Shown here: positions 9,692 through 17,963 of the stretch, piece by piece
How positions within the stretch are numbered: the stretch's first letter is position 1
Layout of the letters: each line of letters opens with the position of its first letter
The notes under the pieces: generated by a model
What the model was told of the DNA's origin: nothing
The model's input: the letters and a program-made list of their open reading frames with translations, nothing else
Database searches by the model: none
From: Prasinococcaceae sp. CCMP 1430
Lineage: Eukaryota > Prasinodermophyta > Palmophyllophyceae > Prasinococcales > Prasinococcaceae
Assembly: GCA_013416795.1 (NCBI GenBank)
Contig: RQSC01000023.1
Span: 91,861 to 115,208 of the forward strand
Length of the DNA: 23,348 bases
Direction: 5' to 3'
Made by a program: the position numbers and the translations under genes

Positions 9692-11012
9692 CTAGCGGTG
9701 GCGCGCCTCGCGCGACCACTGGAGCATGGTCACGCCCGGCAGCACGGGCGGCGGGGGGGCGGCACACCAAGCCGCGACGTCCTCCGCAAGCGGCTCCACG
9801 TCGAGCACGAGCGCGACGCGCCCCCGCGAGGTGTCGTGCGGCATGACGCAGTGCTCCTCCTCGATGTTCGTGTACTGCGGCGCGCAGTCCGTGCCGAAGC
9901 ACATGATGGGGATGAGGTGATGGCGCGGCAGCGCATTCCGGTCAGCGCCGCACATGCGCATTGCGCTCTCTGGCTAGAAAGCTGAGACGATGCAATCAGC
10001 GTGTGCGACACACACAACAATGTCAGCGTCTACTGTGACGGCCGCTCACGCCACGTACATACAGATGCCCAGTCTCGAGCGTCCTGCAACGGCTTGCATT
10101 GGCACAAAACGTCGTCGGGTTGTCGATGGGCACCGTCAGACGCGCCAGGGTGACCATCGGCTGTGGCGGTGGCGTGTGGAACGCCGCCGCATCATCCTCG
10201 CCCGCATTGCTCCCGGACGCCGCGGTGCCGCTGCCGAGCGGCGGGGCGGCGTAGTCCGACGCGGCTGCCATCACGCGCGTCGGGTCCCGATGGCAGTCAA
10301 CGACGGCACCGGGCTTGACGTGCAGCAGTTTGACGCCACGCAGAGCGCCTCCACCCACCGCGCCGCCTCGGACGGCCACCGCGCGCACCCAGCCGGCAAT
10401 GACGGGCGCCGCGCGGGCGTGCGGGGTCTCCGCGAATGGGACCGCGCGCGTGGTGAGGTTGAGGGCCTGAAAGGACACCGATAGTGGGTCGACGCGCCCG
10501 CGGTCGGAGCGCAGCGCCAAGCCATCCCATGCGTCCGTTTTGTGGACCCAAGGGTCGCCCTCCTGTCCCAGTGCTCCCACGCCGCTCTCGTCGCCGCCAC
10601 TGCCACCGTCACGCATCGCAGCCAACAGCGCGGCTACCTCGCGCAGCGCATCGCCAAGGGGAAAGGGCGGCGTCGCCGGTAGCGCGCGGACAGGCTCGGC
10701 GTCCAGGTCCCCCCACGCCGCGGCCGAGCCCGCGGGGCAGGGAAGAAGCCCTCGGCCGTCCGCAGTAACGGCGCCCGCCGCCGCTCGCTCCGCAGCCGGC
10801 GCCGGCGCGCTCTGCGCTCTCGCGCGCGCGTGCGCTCCTCCCTCTCCTTGTCGCTGGTGGTGCCCGAGGCGTCGCCTCAATAGAGCACCCCCGCTGGCAC
10901 CGCCCGGCAGGAAGCTACCACGTATCGACGGCGCGAGGAGCATCAGCACAGTCGTGCACGCTCCGGCGGCGAGGAGCTGCAGCGCAAGCATGGCCGCCGA
11001 TCGTCCCGGCAT
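9692..11012 (-). CDS. Membrane-anchored 2OG-Fe(II) oxygenase, Asp/Asn/Pro hydroxylase-like
   Basis: Exon 1 is 11012-10059 (318 codons) and exon 2 is 9967-9692 (92 codons including TAG). The intron 10058-9968 starts GTACGT. The N-terminus MPGRSAAMLALQLLAAG continues as a hydrophobic helix to about residue 30, consistent with a type II signal anchor facing the ER/Golgi lumen. A low-complexity stem follows. The catalytic-looking part has VKPGAVVDCHRDPTRVM (first metal His, His-x-Asp-like), ARLTVPIDNP, TGHLY, then RNALPRHHLIPIM and TSRGRVALVLDVEP. The layout is like aspartyl/asparaginyl beta-hydroxylases (PG..I..H, LR.H.P, G..Y..D...H, R.HLI). The expected second metal His between TGHLY and RNALP is not seen in this joining, so the 91-nt intron may hide part of an exon or the acceptor may differ. 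An in-frame ATG at 11078 is an alternative start. Family confidence is moderate. Confidence 0.65.
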
Positions 11013-11633
11013 CCTCGCAGACGACCTCGGCGCTCTCCGCCGCGCCGCGCCGCGAGGGATGGCGCCCTCGCCGCGCATCGTCGGTGCGTGCGAGGACCAG
11101 CCTGAGCCGCGGTTGCCTCCTCTTTCTCGACCGCAACCGAGCGCGCGCGTCCGTTGACAAGGTCGCACACGTGCAGCCAGCCAGAGGCGCTCCTCCCACC
11201 TCTGGCTGTCGCGACTATGTGGAATATGCGGCGCAGTCACGCGAGAACAATCGCCCGCGCGTGGCGTGCAAACGCCGCTCCCACGCGCGCGCGTGGTGCG
11301 TCTAGTGGCGCGTCGAATGTGGCAAGTGCTCGTGAGCACGGGAGGGTGTTAGGCACTCCGCGGTGTTTTTTGGGAAAAAGAAATGCACACGCACTCAGGC
11401 CACACCGCACGCGCGGCGCGCCTCCAGGGGGCGCGAAGGGACGCCTCCTGCTGCAGAGGTGGAGCGCCGGCGCTGGCTGGCGCTGCGCGTGCCCCGCCTG
11501 AGGGCGGGGCGGGGCCGCGCGCTTTTCGCAAGTAGACGAGACGTCGCGCGCGGCGACTGCGAGCCAATCAACGCCAGGATTTCAGAGCTCAGGGGGGCCA
11601 TACACTACGAAGTCGCTGACTACTGACACCGAC
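11013..11633. promoter_or_regulatory. Divergent promoter region with GC box, CCAAT box and inverted repeat
   Basis: No gene is supported between the oxygenase start and the TLC gene start, which point away from each other. The stretch holds a perfect 8-bp inverted repeat GCCCCGCC/GGCGGGGC (11491-11498 and 11503-11510). It overlaps a GC box gggcggggcggggcc at 11502-11516, and a CCAATCA box lies at 11564-11570, about 65 bp before the ATG at 11634. GC and CCAAT boxes are common promoter motifs in eukaryotes; use here is inferred from position only. Confidence 0.4.
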
Positions 11634-12491
11634 ATGAGCGCCTTCGCCGTGTACCCGTGGGCAGTGCTTCTAGGAGAGTTTATCGTCGCGATTTCCATCG
11701 GCTTCGCCCTCAACGCCGCCGCTGCTGCGCTCTTCGCCGGAGGACCGCCCGACCGCTTTAATAACCCAAGATGGAGCCTCAAGCTGGCGCTCGTCTTCCA
11801 GGCGGCCATCTTCCCGGCGCTGTGCGCGCTTTCTTTTGCAAGCTGGCGCGCAGCAGCAGGAGACAGCGCCGCGGCGGCCTGCCTGCCGCACCGGGACGCT
11901 GAGGCAGGAGGGATGGGATTGGACGCCGACCTGAGCTGCGAAGTGGCCACTCCTTCGCATTCGGACTGGCGGTCCGAGGCACTCGAGTGGATGGCCGAGG
12001 CCTGGAGCGACGCGTCTGTGAACCATTCGGGCGTGTACGACCGCTGGTATTTGGTGGTGCTGCTCAGCTACATGACCAAGGACTTCTGCGGTGTCATGCC
12101 AGATCGCCTCCTCGTGCTGCATCACATCGTGTGCGCCACGGGTGCGCTCGTGGCCTTGGCGCAGCCCGCCGGCGTGCGCTTCTTCCTCGTCGGGACCACG
12201 GCGCTCGAGCTCGGCTCCGGCGCCATGAACGTCGCGAGCCTCAGTGCCAAGCACAGCCGCAGGGGCAAGATCGAGAAGGCCTTCGTCCTGCTTAGCTTCG
12301 TGATCATCACGCTGTCGCACGTCGTGGCGGCGTGGGCGTGCATCGGCCTCTGGCGGGTCGCGCTGCCGGCCTTCTTCTTCGTCTGGTGGAATGTGTGCAC
12401 GTGGCCGCTGATGGCCCTGAGGCAGAAGACGGTGGTGGAGGAGCTCTTCGCGGTGTTTAGGCGCTACCGGCCGGTGGTGAAAGCCGAGTAA
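11634..12491 (+). CDS. TLC (TRAM-LAG1-CLN8) domain membrane protein, intronless
   Basis: This is one uninterrupted frame of 285 residues from MSAFAVYPWAVLLGEF to RPVVKAE. About seven hydrophobic segments are visible, including residues 10-35, 48-70, YDRWYLVVLLSYMTKDF, FFLVGTTALELGSGAMNV, AFVLLSFVIITLSHVV and LPAFFFVWWNVCTWPL. The hallmark is the double His in VLHHIVCATGA (residues 163-164), 15-20 residues after a Lys-Asp-Phe, followed by a Glu-Leu in TTALELGSG. This matches the TLC fold (TLCD/TMEM56-type proteins, with ceramide synthases as distant kin), which acts in membrane lipid sensing or synthesis. The ceramide synthase Lag1 motif with its extra Asp pair is not present, so a TLCD-like regulator of membrane composition is the better guess. 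An Asp/Ser-rich loop containing a glycosylation sequon (VNHSG) precedes helix 3. A CCAAT box lies upstream. Confidence 0.65.
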   Translation: MSAFAVYPWAVLLGEFIVAISIGFALNAAAAALFAGGPPDRFNNPRWSLKLALVFQAAIFPALCALSFASWRAAAGDSAAAACLPHRDAEAGGMGLDADLSCEVATPSHSDWRSEALEWMAEAWSDASVNHSGVYDRWYLVVLLSYMTKDFCGVMPDRLLVLHHIVCATGALVALAQPAGVRFFLVGTTALELGSGAMNVASLSAKHSRRGKIEKAFVLLSFVIITLSHVVAAWACIGLWRVALPAFFFVWWNVCTWPLMALRQKTVVEELFAVFRRYRPVVKAE

Positions 12492-12799
12492 ATTCGCAAT
12501 GTGGTAGGAGCGCGTACGTACCTAGCGCCATCTCGCGTGCGAGCAAACAACTTTTTTTGGAACATGGCGGGGGTGTTGAGGGAGGGGCCGTTGGCAGTCA
12601 TTGCGCCACACCGCCTCTCCAGATCGCCGCGCCTTTCTGGCAGCGCACGTGCGAGGGTGGAAGGGGAGGGATCGGGCGGCGGGCGGCACCGCAAGGCCTC
12701 ACGAATCTCGCCGAGACGCTGCAGGCGTCCCCGCCCCACGCGGCTCGCGCTGCATCCACACTCGATCGATTGTTGCGTCGCCGCCCGCAGGCGACATCG

Positions 12800-14499
12800 A
12801 TGCCGCAGAAGCGCGCCCGCGGCGACGTGCCCGAGGAGGCGCCCGCTGATGGCACGGCTGGCGCCGGGAGCCCCGCGGCTCGCGCCGGGCCGGCGCCGTC
12901 GTACCCCTACTGGGCGAGCGCTGACTGCCGCGGCGTGCTGACCAACGGAGGCGGTTTCCCAGAGGTCGGCATTCCGCCCTCCCACGCATACGATCGCGTG
13001 CGTCAGTACAGCCTGCTGGACTTCCAACCCTCGCTCAACACGTCGTCATACGTGAACGTCATGGCCGATCAGTACGAGCACGAGCTCTTCGCGCTGGGCA
13101 GCCGCATCAACATAGCCGATCAGACCATTTATACGGGCTCGTTTGAGCTGCACAACGACGCGCTGGCAATGGTCGCAGACCTTTGGAACGCGCCCATGGG
13201 CGCGCGCGTCGACGGCGGGCCATACCCCGGCTCGCAGACCGTGGGCTCGACGGAGGCGTGCCTGCTCGCCGGCCTTGCCCTCAAGTTTCGCTGGCGTGCC
13301 TGGCGCGCCAAGCTCCATCCCGGCGAGGAGCAGCCTCCGATGCCCAACCTGGTGATCAGCACTTGCTTCCAGGCGTGCTGGGAGAAGCTCTTCAAGTACA
13401 TGGACATCGTCCCGCGCATAGTCGCGCCCACGATGGACATGACGCTGGATCCCGCAAAGGTGGCCGAGGCGTGCGACGAGAACACCATGGGCGTCGTCTG
13501 CATTCTAGGCAACCATTATTCTGGAGCCTACGATCCGGTGAAGGAGGTGTCGGACGTGCTCGACAAGTTGAACGCCGAGAAGGGCTGGCAGATCGGCATC
13601 CACGTCGACGCGGCGTCCGGTGGCTTCATCGCCCCCTTCATCGCCAAAGACCTCGTGTGGGACTTCCGCGTGCCCAACGTGCTATCCATCTCGGCCTCGG
13701 GCCACAAGTTCGGCCTGTCGTGCTGTGGCACGGGCTGGGTGGTGTGGCGCCAGCGCGAGGACCTCGCCGAGCACGTGGCGATCTCAGTGAGCTACCTCGG
13801 CGGCGTCGGGGAGTCCTACACGCTCAACTTCAGCCGGCCCGCGACTGGAAGCTACGTGCAGATGTACAAGTTCCTGATGCTGGGGCGCGAGGGCTACTCC
13901 ATGGCCGTGAGGAACCAGATGGACACCGCCGCGCGCATTCGCGCGGGGCTCAAGGCCATGATGGGCCCCGACGGCGTCACGCCGCGCTTCGTCATCCTGG
14001 ATAAGAGCGACAGAGCCCCCGACGGCTGCCTGCCCGTCGTCTGCGCGATGCTCAACCCCGATCTGAAGTTGCCCTACGACGACTGCGACCTGTACGTGCG
14101 CCGCAACGCCGCGCCCGCACGATGGAGTGCGCGCACGTCGCGAAGGGCGTGCTCACCCTGACGCTCTCGCCGCCGCCCCTTTCGCTCCCTTTCCGCCAAT
14201 GCGCCTACCGCAGGCAGCACGTGTGCGCCGAGCGCCACTGGTACATATCGGGCTATCACTTTAGCTACAAGCACCCCATCACGGAGCAGACGCTGCCGCT
14301 CTGCAGCGACGTGCCTGCGGAGCAGTCGCTCTTCCGTGTGGTTGTCAAGGCCAACCTGACGCGGCAGCTCGCCGAGGATCTGTTGGTGGCCGTGCGCGAG
14401 ACGGTCGTGCTGATGGACGAGGCCGGCGCCGGCTTCCGCGATATGCACCGCAAGAAGGTGCCGCGCCCCGTTCGCGGGCGCCACGTGGCCGCGTGCTGA
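12800..14499 (+). CDS. GAD: Glutamate decarboxylase (PLP-dependent, group II)
   Basis: This enzyme decarboxylates L-glutamate to GABA and CO2 with pyridoxal phosphate. Exon 1 is 12800-14091, the intron 14092-14213 (donor GTACGT, acceptor CCGCAG), and exon 2 is 14214-14499; together 525 residues. After a ~40-residue low-complexity N-terminus, the protein follows the family closely. It shows SLNTSSYVNVMADQYEHEL, the segment GSTEACLLAGLALKFRWR, ISTCFQACWEKLFKYMDI at the cofactor ring, and HVDAASGGFIAPF with the pyridine-N Asp. The PLP Lys is K303 in SISASGHKFGLSC, followed by the mobile YLGGVGESYTLNFSRPA segment. These strings match the bacterial GadB/plant GAD type better than animal GADs. The chosen donor gives DCDLQHVCAERHW, which keeps family spacing (DL...LRERGW); the alternative GTGCGC donor would add one residue. 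The ATG at 12800 follows a CAG and may be preceded by a 5' UTR intron. No plant-like C-terminal calmodulin-binding domain is evident. Confidence 0.93.
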
Positions 14500-14812
14500 C
14501 CTAGCTATTATACCGCCTGGAAGGCCGTTGATCCTACACATCCGGCGCTACGGCGCGCGCTGTGGTGCGGCACAGCCGCGCGTGTAGGCGCTTTGACCCG
14601 CGCGCAGTCTCGCGACGCTGACGCGGTGCGTGGTGGCGTGTACGACAAACGTGAGTAAGTTAGCGTACTTGACTTGTAGTCGGTCTCTCTGGCTGATCCT
14701 TAGGCTCTTGCTCGTTCGGCGTGGGCGTCACGAATTTCACGCTCAGATCGCGCACGAGTGTTGAAAACTGCCGCGCCCGCGTGGCTCGCGCCACTGGCGG
14801 CGGGCGCCCTAT
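14500..14812. other. Intergenic 3' regions of convergent genes
   Basis: This stretch lies between the GAD stop and the stop of the opposite-strand Cys-rich gene. I see no coding pattern, structured RNA or repeat in it. Both 3' UTRs should be here, and it is AT-richer than its flanks around 14640-14700. Confidence 0.5.
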
Positions 14813-15421
14813 CTACTCCGCGCAGAAGGGGCTGAACGGCTCGCTCGCGGAGTTGCACAGCGCGTCCTCGCACACCTCCTCGAAGTCGTGCAGCGCCACC
14901 TCGAGGGTGATCGGCAGCAGGTCCTCGTCGCACGTGTCGTGCGCCATCAGCACCGACTGGAACGCCGCCGCGCACGCGTCGGACGAGCAGTCCTCAATGC
15001 ACTGGGTGTCGAGGATGGCGATGTCCGCGAGCAGCTTGGCGCTGTCGCTGCAGTCGGCGACCGGCGGGCAGGCCTCGAGGTCCTCGTCGAACTGCCTGGC
15101 GATCTCGCAGTCCTCGAAGTTGTCCTCGTACAGGTGCAGCTTGGTCTCCGCCTCGAGCGGCAGGTCGTGGTGGGGGCAGAAGTCGTGGTGCGACTGAAGG
15201 ATGTAGTAGTTCATGTGGCACACCTCCTCGTCCGCCTCGCTCTTGGAGACCAGCATCTCCGTCTGGCAGTTGGCCTCGAGGTAGTCCAAGGCCGCCACCA
15301 CCGGCGCGGTGTTCTCGCAGTCGATCGCGAAGCCCATCTCGTTGGCGACGCACGCGCACGACTCGCCGTGCTCGTGCTCGTCGGCGGGGTGGGGCCCGGA
15401 GGCCTTCTCCTCGTCGTGCAT
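14813..15421 (-). CDS. Cys-, His- and acid-rich protein, probably secreted, unknown family
   Basis: The frame is open from a TAA at 15509-15511 (minus strand) to the TAG at 14815-14813. The first ATG is at 15421, giving 202 residues. The frame also stays open 5' of that ATG, with Ala-rich sequence resembling the end of a signal peptide (VVSAAATSGAAAAAPAV), so a further 5' exon carrying the start is quite possible. The N-terminus is His/Asp/Glu-rich (GPHPADEHEHGESC), suggesting metal binding. The rest has regularly spaced cysteines with helices between them: CACVANEMGFAIDC, NYYILQSHHDFCPHHDLPL, FEDCEIARQFDEDLEAC, CIEDCSSDACAAAFQ, FEEVCEDALCN. An even cysteine pattern with acidic helices implies an extracellular or vesicular disulphide-rich protein. 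I do not recognise a named family. It converges on the GAD gene. Confidence 0.75.
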   Translation of the reverse strand: MHDEEKASGPHPADEHEHGESCACVANEMGFAIDCENTAPVVAALDYLEANCQTEMLVSKSEADEEVCHMNYYILQSHHDFCPHHDLPLEAETKLHLYEDNFEDCEIARQFDEDLEACPPVADCSDSAKLLADIAILDTQCIEDCSSDACAAAFQSVLMAHDTCDEDLLPITLEVALHDFEEVCEDALCNSASEPFSPFCAE

Positions 15422-16606
15422 GTCGTGCCCGTCCGCGTCGAGGTGGTGCGCGGCGCGCACGGCGGGCGCCGCGGCGGCGGCCCCGGAGGTGGCGGCCGCG
15501 GAGACGACTTACAGGGCGCCGAGCGCGCCGAGGCAGGGGGAGGTGTGGGCGCGGCTGGCGAAGTCCCGCGCTGAGTTCCCCGTCGGCGGCGATCGCTTCG
15601 GCCGCTCCGAGGCTGCCGCTGCCGCGCGCGACGAGGCGATCGCCACTCGGACGGCCAACGCGGGCTTCGGCAAGTCCGCCGCGCACCGCAAGCTGCAGGA
15701 AGGTGCGGAGGTGGGAAGGGAGAGGCGTGCACGCGCGTCGCTCCCTGGCACGAGCGCGCGCCGATCGCGCCCTGCGGGATGCGCGCGACGCGCACGCGAC
15801 CCTCGCGCTGACAGGTGCCCCCGCACCTCTCGCTCACGCGCGCAGCCGACGGCCCCTTCGGCAAGTCAGCCGAGCACGAGGCGGTGCGCCAGGCCAAGGC
15901 CGTGCAGCTCGACCGCCTGGCGCCGTGGCTGGACTCGGCCACCGCCGTGCACGCCGCGCCGCACGTGATGTGCGTGGGCCCCCGCGAGTGGGCGCTCTCG
16001 CTCGTGCGGCTCACGTCGGACGGCGGCGGGCGCTCGGCCGCCGAGCGCGCACGCGCCGACCCGAGTCCAGGGGGGGGGGGGGGGGGGGGGGGGGGGGGGC
16101 GGGGGCAAGGGGCAGTGTTGTGGCGCGGGAGCTGGACCCTCCCACCCCCCCGCGCGGTGCCGGCTGGGCGCTGGGCGGCGCCGCCGATCGGCGCGCGCGC
16201 CGGATAAAAGATGAAACGTATTCGCGCTGCGCAATCACGCGCACGCACACATACGCACACACTCACACACACAACACACAAAACGTGTGTTTGTGTGTGT
16301 GCACGCACACACACGCTCACACACGCACACACACGCACACACACGCACACACACGCACACACACGCGCAGACACACACGGGATCTTCGCGCCCGCCTTCG
16401 ACCCCTCCGAGCCTCCGACGTACCAGCGCCGTCCGTTTCGACAGCGGCGAGTCCTCCGATGCGCGCAGGGTGCGGCGCTGTGCCCGGCGGGCGCTCCGGG
16501 GTCCCACCCACCCCACGTGGCGCGGGCCGCGGCGCGAGGCCACGTGGCGGTGAACGAGCTACGCGCGCTGCGGGAGGAAATATCTCCGGACTGCGCCGAG
16601 GACTAT
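15420..16606 (+). CDS. Unknown protein with FG[KR]S repeats, partial (3' end lost at microsatellite/N)
   Basis: A tentative first exon ATG at 15420-15442 (MSCPSAS) splices through a 72-nt intron (15443-15514, acceptor TTACAG) in frame into 15515-15702. The next intron, 15703-15845, joins in phase to an exon from 15846 to about 16065. The protein then shows three related units: DRFGRSEAAAAARDEA, GFGKSAAHRKLQEA and GPFGKSAEHEAVRQAKA. It continues LDRLAPWLDSATAV and GPREWALSLVRLTSDG. A 30-G run and CA repeats (16070-16378) interrupt it. A later open stretch, 16380-16606, contains IFAPAFDPSEPPTYQ and VNELRALREEISPDCAEDY and ends at a GTGTAC donor; how it is joined is unresolved. No terminating exon appears before the N at 16732 or the next gene. 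I recognise no family. Its start would share CATG with the opposite-strand gene. Confidence 0.5.
16070..16099 (+). repeat. Run of 30 consecutive G
   Basis: Thirty uninterrupted G residues are followed by C and five more G, lying in what seems to be an intron of the FG[KR]S-repeat gene. The run has strong G-quadruplex potential. Its true length is likely uncertain, because homopolymers are poorly sequenced. Confidence 0.95.
16229..16378. repeat. Imperfect CA/TG microsatellite
   Basis: A mixed tract of CA, CGCACA and TGTG units lies within an apparent intron, downstream of the G-run. It is continuous enough to give spurious Thr-His and Val-Cys reading frames on both strands. Confidence 0.9.
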
Positions 16607-16663
16607 GTGTACCGCACGCGTGCGCCACACGCACGGGCGGGCATGCACCACACGCGCGTGTAC

Positions 16664-16668
<5 letters not shown>

Positions 16669-16731
<63 letters not shown>

Positions 16732-16732
16732 N

Positions 16733-16787
<55 letters not shown>
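16669..16787. repeat. (CA)n microsatellite containing a single N
   Basis: This is a nearly pure CA tract of about 60 dinucleotides. The N at 16732 sits where the two CA arms are in phase if it is dropped, so it looks like a gap placeholder inside an unresolved repeat. Array length and anything collapsed inside it are unknown. Confidence 0.95.
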
Positions 16788-16789
<2 letters not shown>

Positions 16790-17097
16790 GCCTTTGAGCG
16801 CCAGGAAAATGGCACGCCGCATCGTTGACAGTGCAAACGACAGGCTGCGCAACCTTTTCTGCAAGGTTTTGTTTTTGCTGGGTTTGGGTGTGGTCATTAG
16901 GGTTTGTGGTCGTATTGATTTGATGAGACGTGCTCGCGCTCGCGCTCGGGGCGTGACTGCCGTGCAGTGCGGCGTGCATCGGGGCCGAGGCCGGGGCTGG
17001 CGGGGGGCAAGGGGCCGCAGGACGCGCGCTCGGCGCTCGCTGCCACACCACACGCCGCGCGCGGCCCTGGCGCACGCCCAAGCGCGGCGCGGCCGCC
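16788..17097 (+). promoter_or_regulatory. Upstream region of the glutathione peroxidase gene
   Basis: No gene is supported here. A T/G-rich patch at 16852-16920 stands out against the GC-rich surroundings. It is followed by a G/C-rich stretch leading to GCCGCCATGG at the start codon. The promoter and 5' UTR of the peroxidase are expected here; the evidence is position only. Confidence 0.35.
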
Positions 17098-17963
17098 ATG
17101 GCGTCGCCCGCGCGGACGCTCTACGACTTCGAGATAGGGAGGCTGGGCGCGGGCACGCGCGAGGCGCCCGTCGCGGGCGGGCCGCTCGACCTCGGGGCCG
17201 CCAAGGGCAAGGTGGCGCTCGTGGAGAACGTCGCCGGCCTATGAGGCACGACCGTCAAGGACTATCTCGACCTCGGGGCCGCCAAGGGCAAGGTGGCGCT
17301 CGTGGAGAACGTCGCCGGCCTATGAGGCACGACCGTCAAGGACTATCTCCAGATGAACGAGCTAGTCGACAAGTTCGGCAGCGAGGACTTCACCATCCTC
17401 GCGTTTCCGTGCAACCAGTTTTACCGCCAGTCGCAGGACACCGACCTCGAGACGCTTTCCCTGCTGAAGCATGTGCGCCCCGGCAACGGCTACGTGCCGA
17501 AGTTCGAGCACTCCACCAAGATTGACGTCAACGGCGCGAATGCCCACCCCATATTCAAGTGGCTGCGCGAAACGCTGCCGACCCCGGTCGACGACGCTGG
17601 CAAAGTGATCATGCGAGACCACACGTGCATTGCGTGGGACCCCGTCGAGCGCAACGACATGTGCGTCGCGCAGCTCGCTCCGCCACCGCGCGCGTCGGTG
17701 GAATTCGCTGGCGCGTGCCGCGACGCCTCGCGCGCAGTAGGCTCCCTCTGACATCTCGCTTGTGGTCCCGCACGCCGCGTGCGTCGCTGGCGCCTGGTGT
17801 GCTTTGCGCTCGCTGCTGCGCGCAAAGCTCGTGGAACTTCGAGAAGTTCCTCGTGAACCAGAAGGGCGTGCCCGTGCGCCGCTACTCGCCCAAGTTCGCC
17901 ACCATCGACATCGCTGCCGACATTGAGGCGCTCATCAAGGGCGGCCCCGATGCGCTCGCCTAA
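17098..17963 (+). CDS. GPX: Selenocysteine glutathione peroxidase (GPx1-like) with duplicated active-site segment
   Basis: This enzyme reduces hydroperoxides with glutathione. The ATG at 17098 lies in GCCGCCATGG. Exon 1 ends at 17660, the intron is 17661-17827 (donor GTGCGT, acceptor CAAAG), and exon 2 ends with TAA at 17963. The frame reads through UGA at 17242-17244, in NVAGL-U-GTT, exactly where GPx selenocysteine lies. The same segment is repeated, giving a second UGA at 17323-17325 (codons 49 and 76). The remaining tetrad residues follow: Gln107 in FPCNQF, and Trp190 and Asn191 in [37 protein letters not shown] and [13 protein letters not shown] match animal GPx1-type enzymes. They include the HPIF.WLRE loop that monomeric GPx4/plant types lack. 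Genomic length is 232 codons; removing one 81-bp copy gives 205, the normal GPx1 size. No transit peptide is evident, so the cytosol is likely. A SECIS candidate lies 200 nt past the stop. Confidence 0.93.
17185..17346 (+). repeat. Exact 81-bp tandem duplication (2 copies) spanning the Sec codon
   Basis: Positions 17185-17265 and 17266-17346 are identical by eye and encode [27 protein letters not shown] twice in frame. The unit includes AAG|GTGGCG. The interval 17212-17292 therefore begins GT, ends AG and is exactly one unit long. Confidence 0.97.

Noticed and set aside
14122-14213. Separate small gene starting at 14122
   Set aside because: It is the GAD intron read in the exon 2 frame; family spacing requires splicing 14092-14213.
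16229-16378. Repeat array resembling CRISPR
   Set aside because: Units are 2-6 bp microsatellites without spacers, in a eukaryotic genome.
16317-17099. Cys-Val and Thr-His repeat ORFs over the CA tracts
   Set aside because: They are translations of microsatellite DNA with no other protein character.
17225-17346. GPx as a pseudogene because of in-frame TGA
   Set aside because: TGA sits exactly at the selenocysteine position, the rest of the frame is intact, and a SECIS candidate follows.
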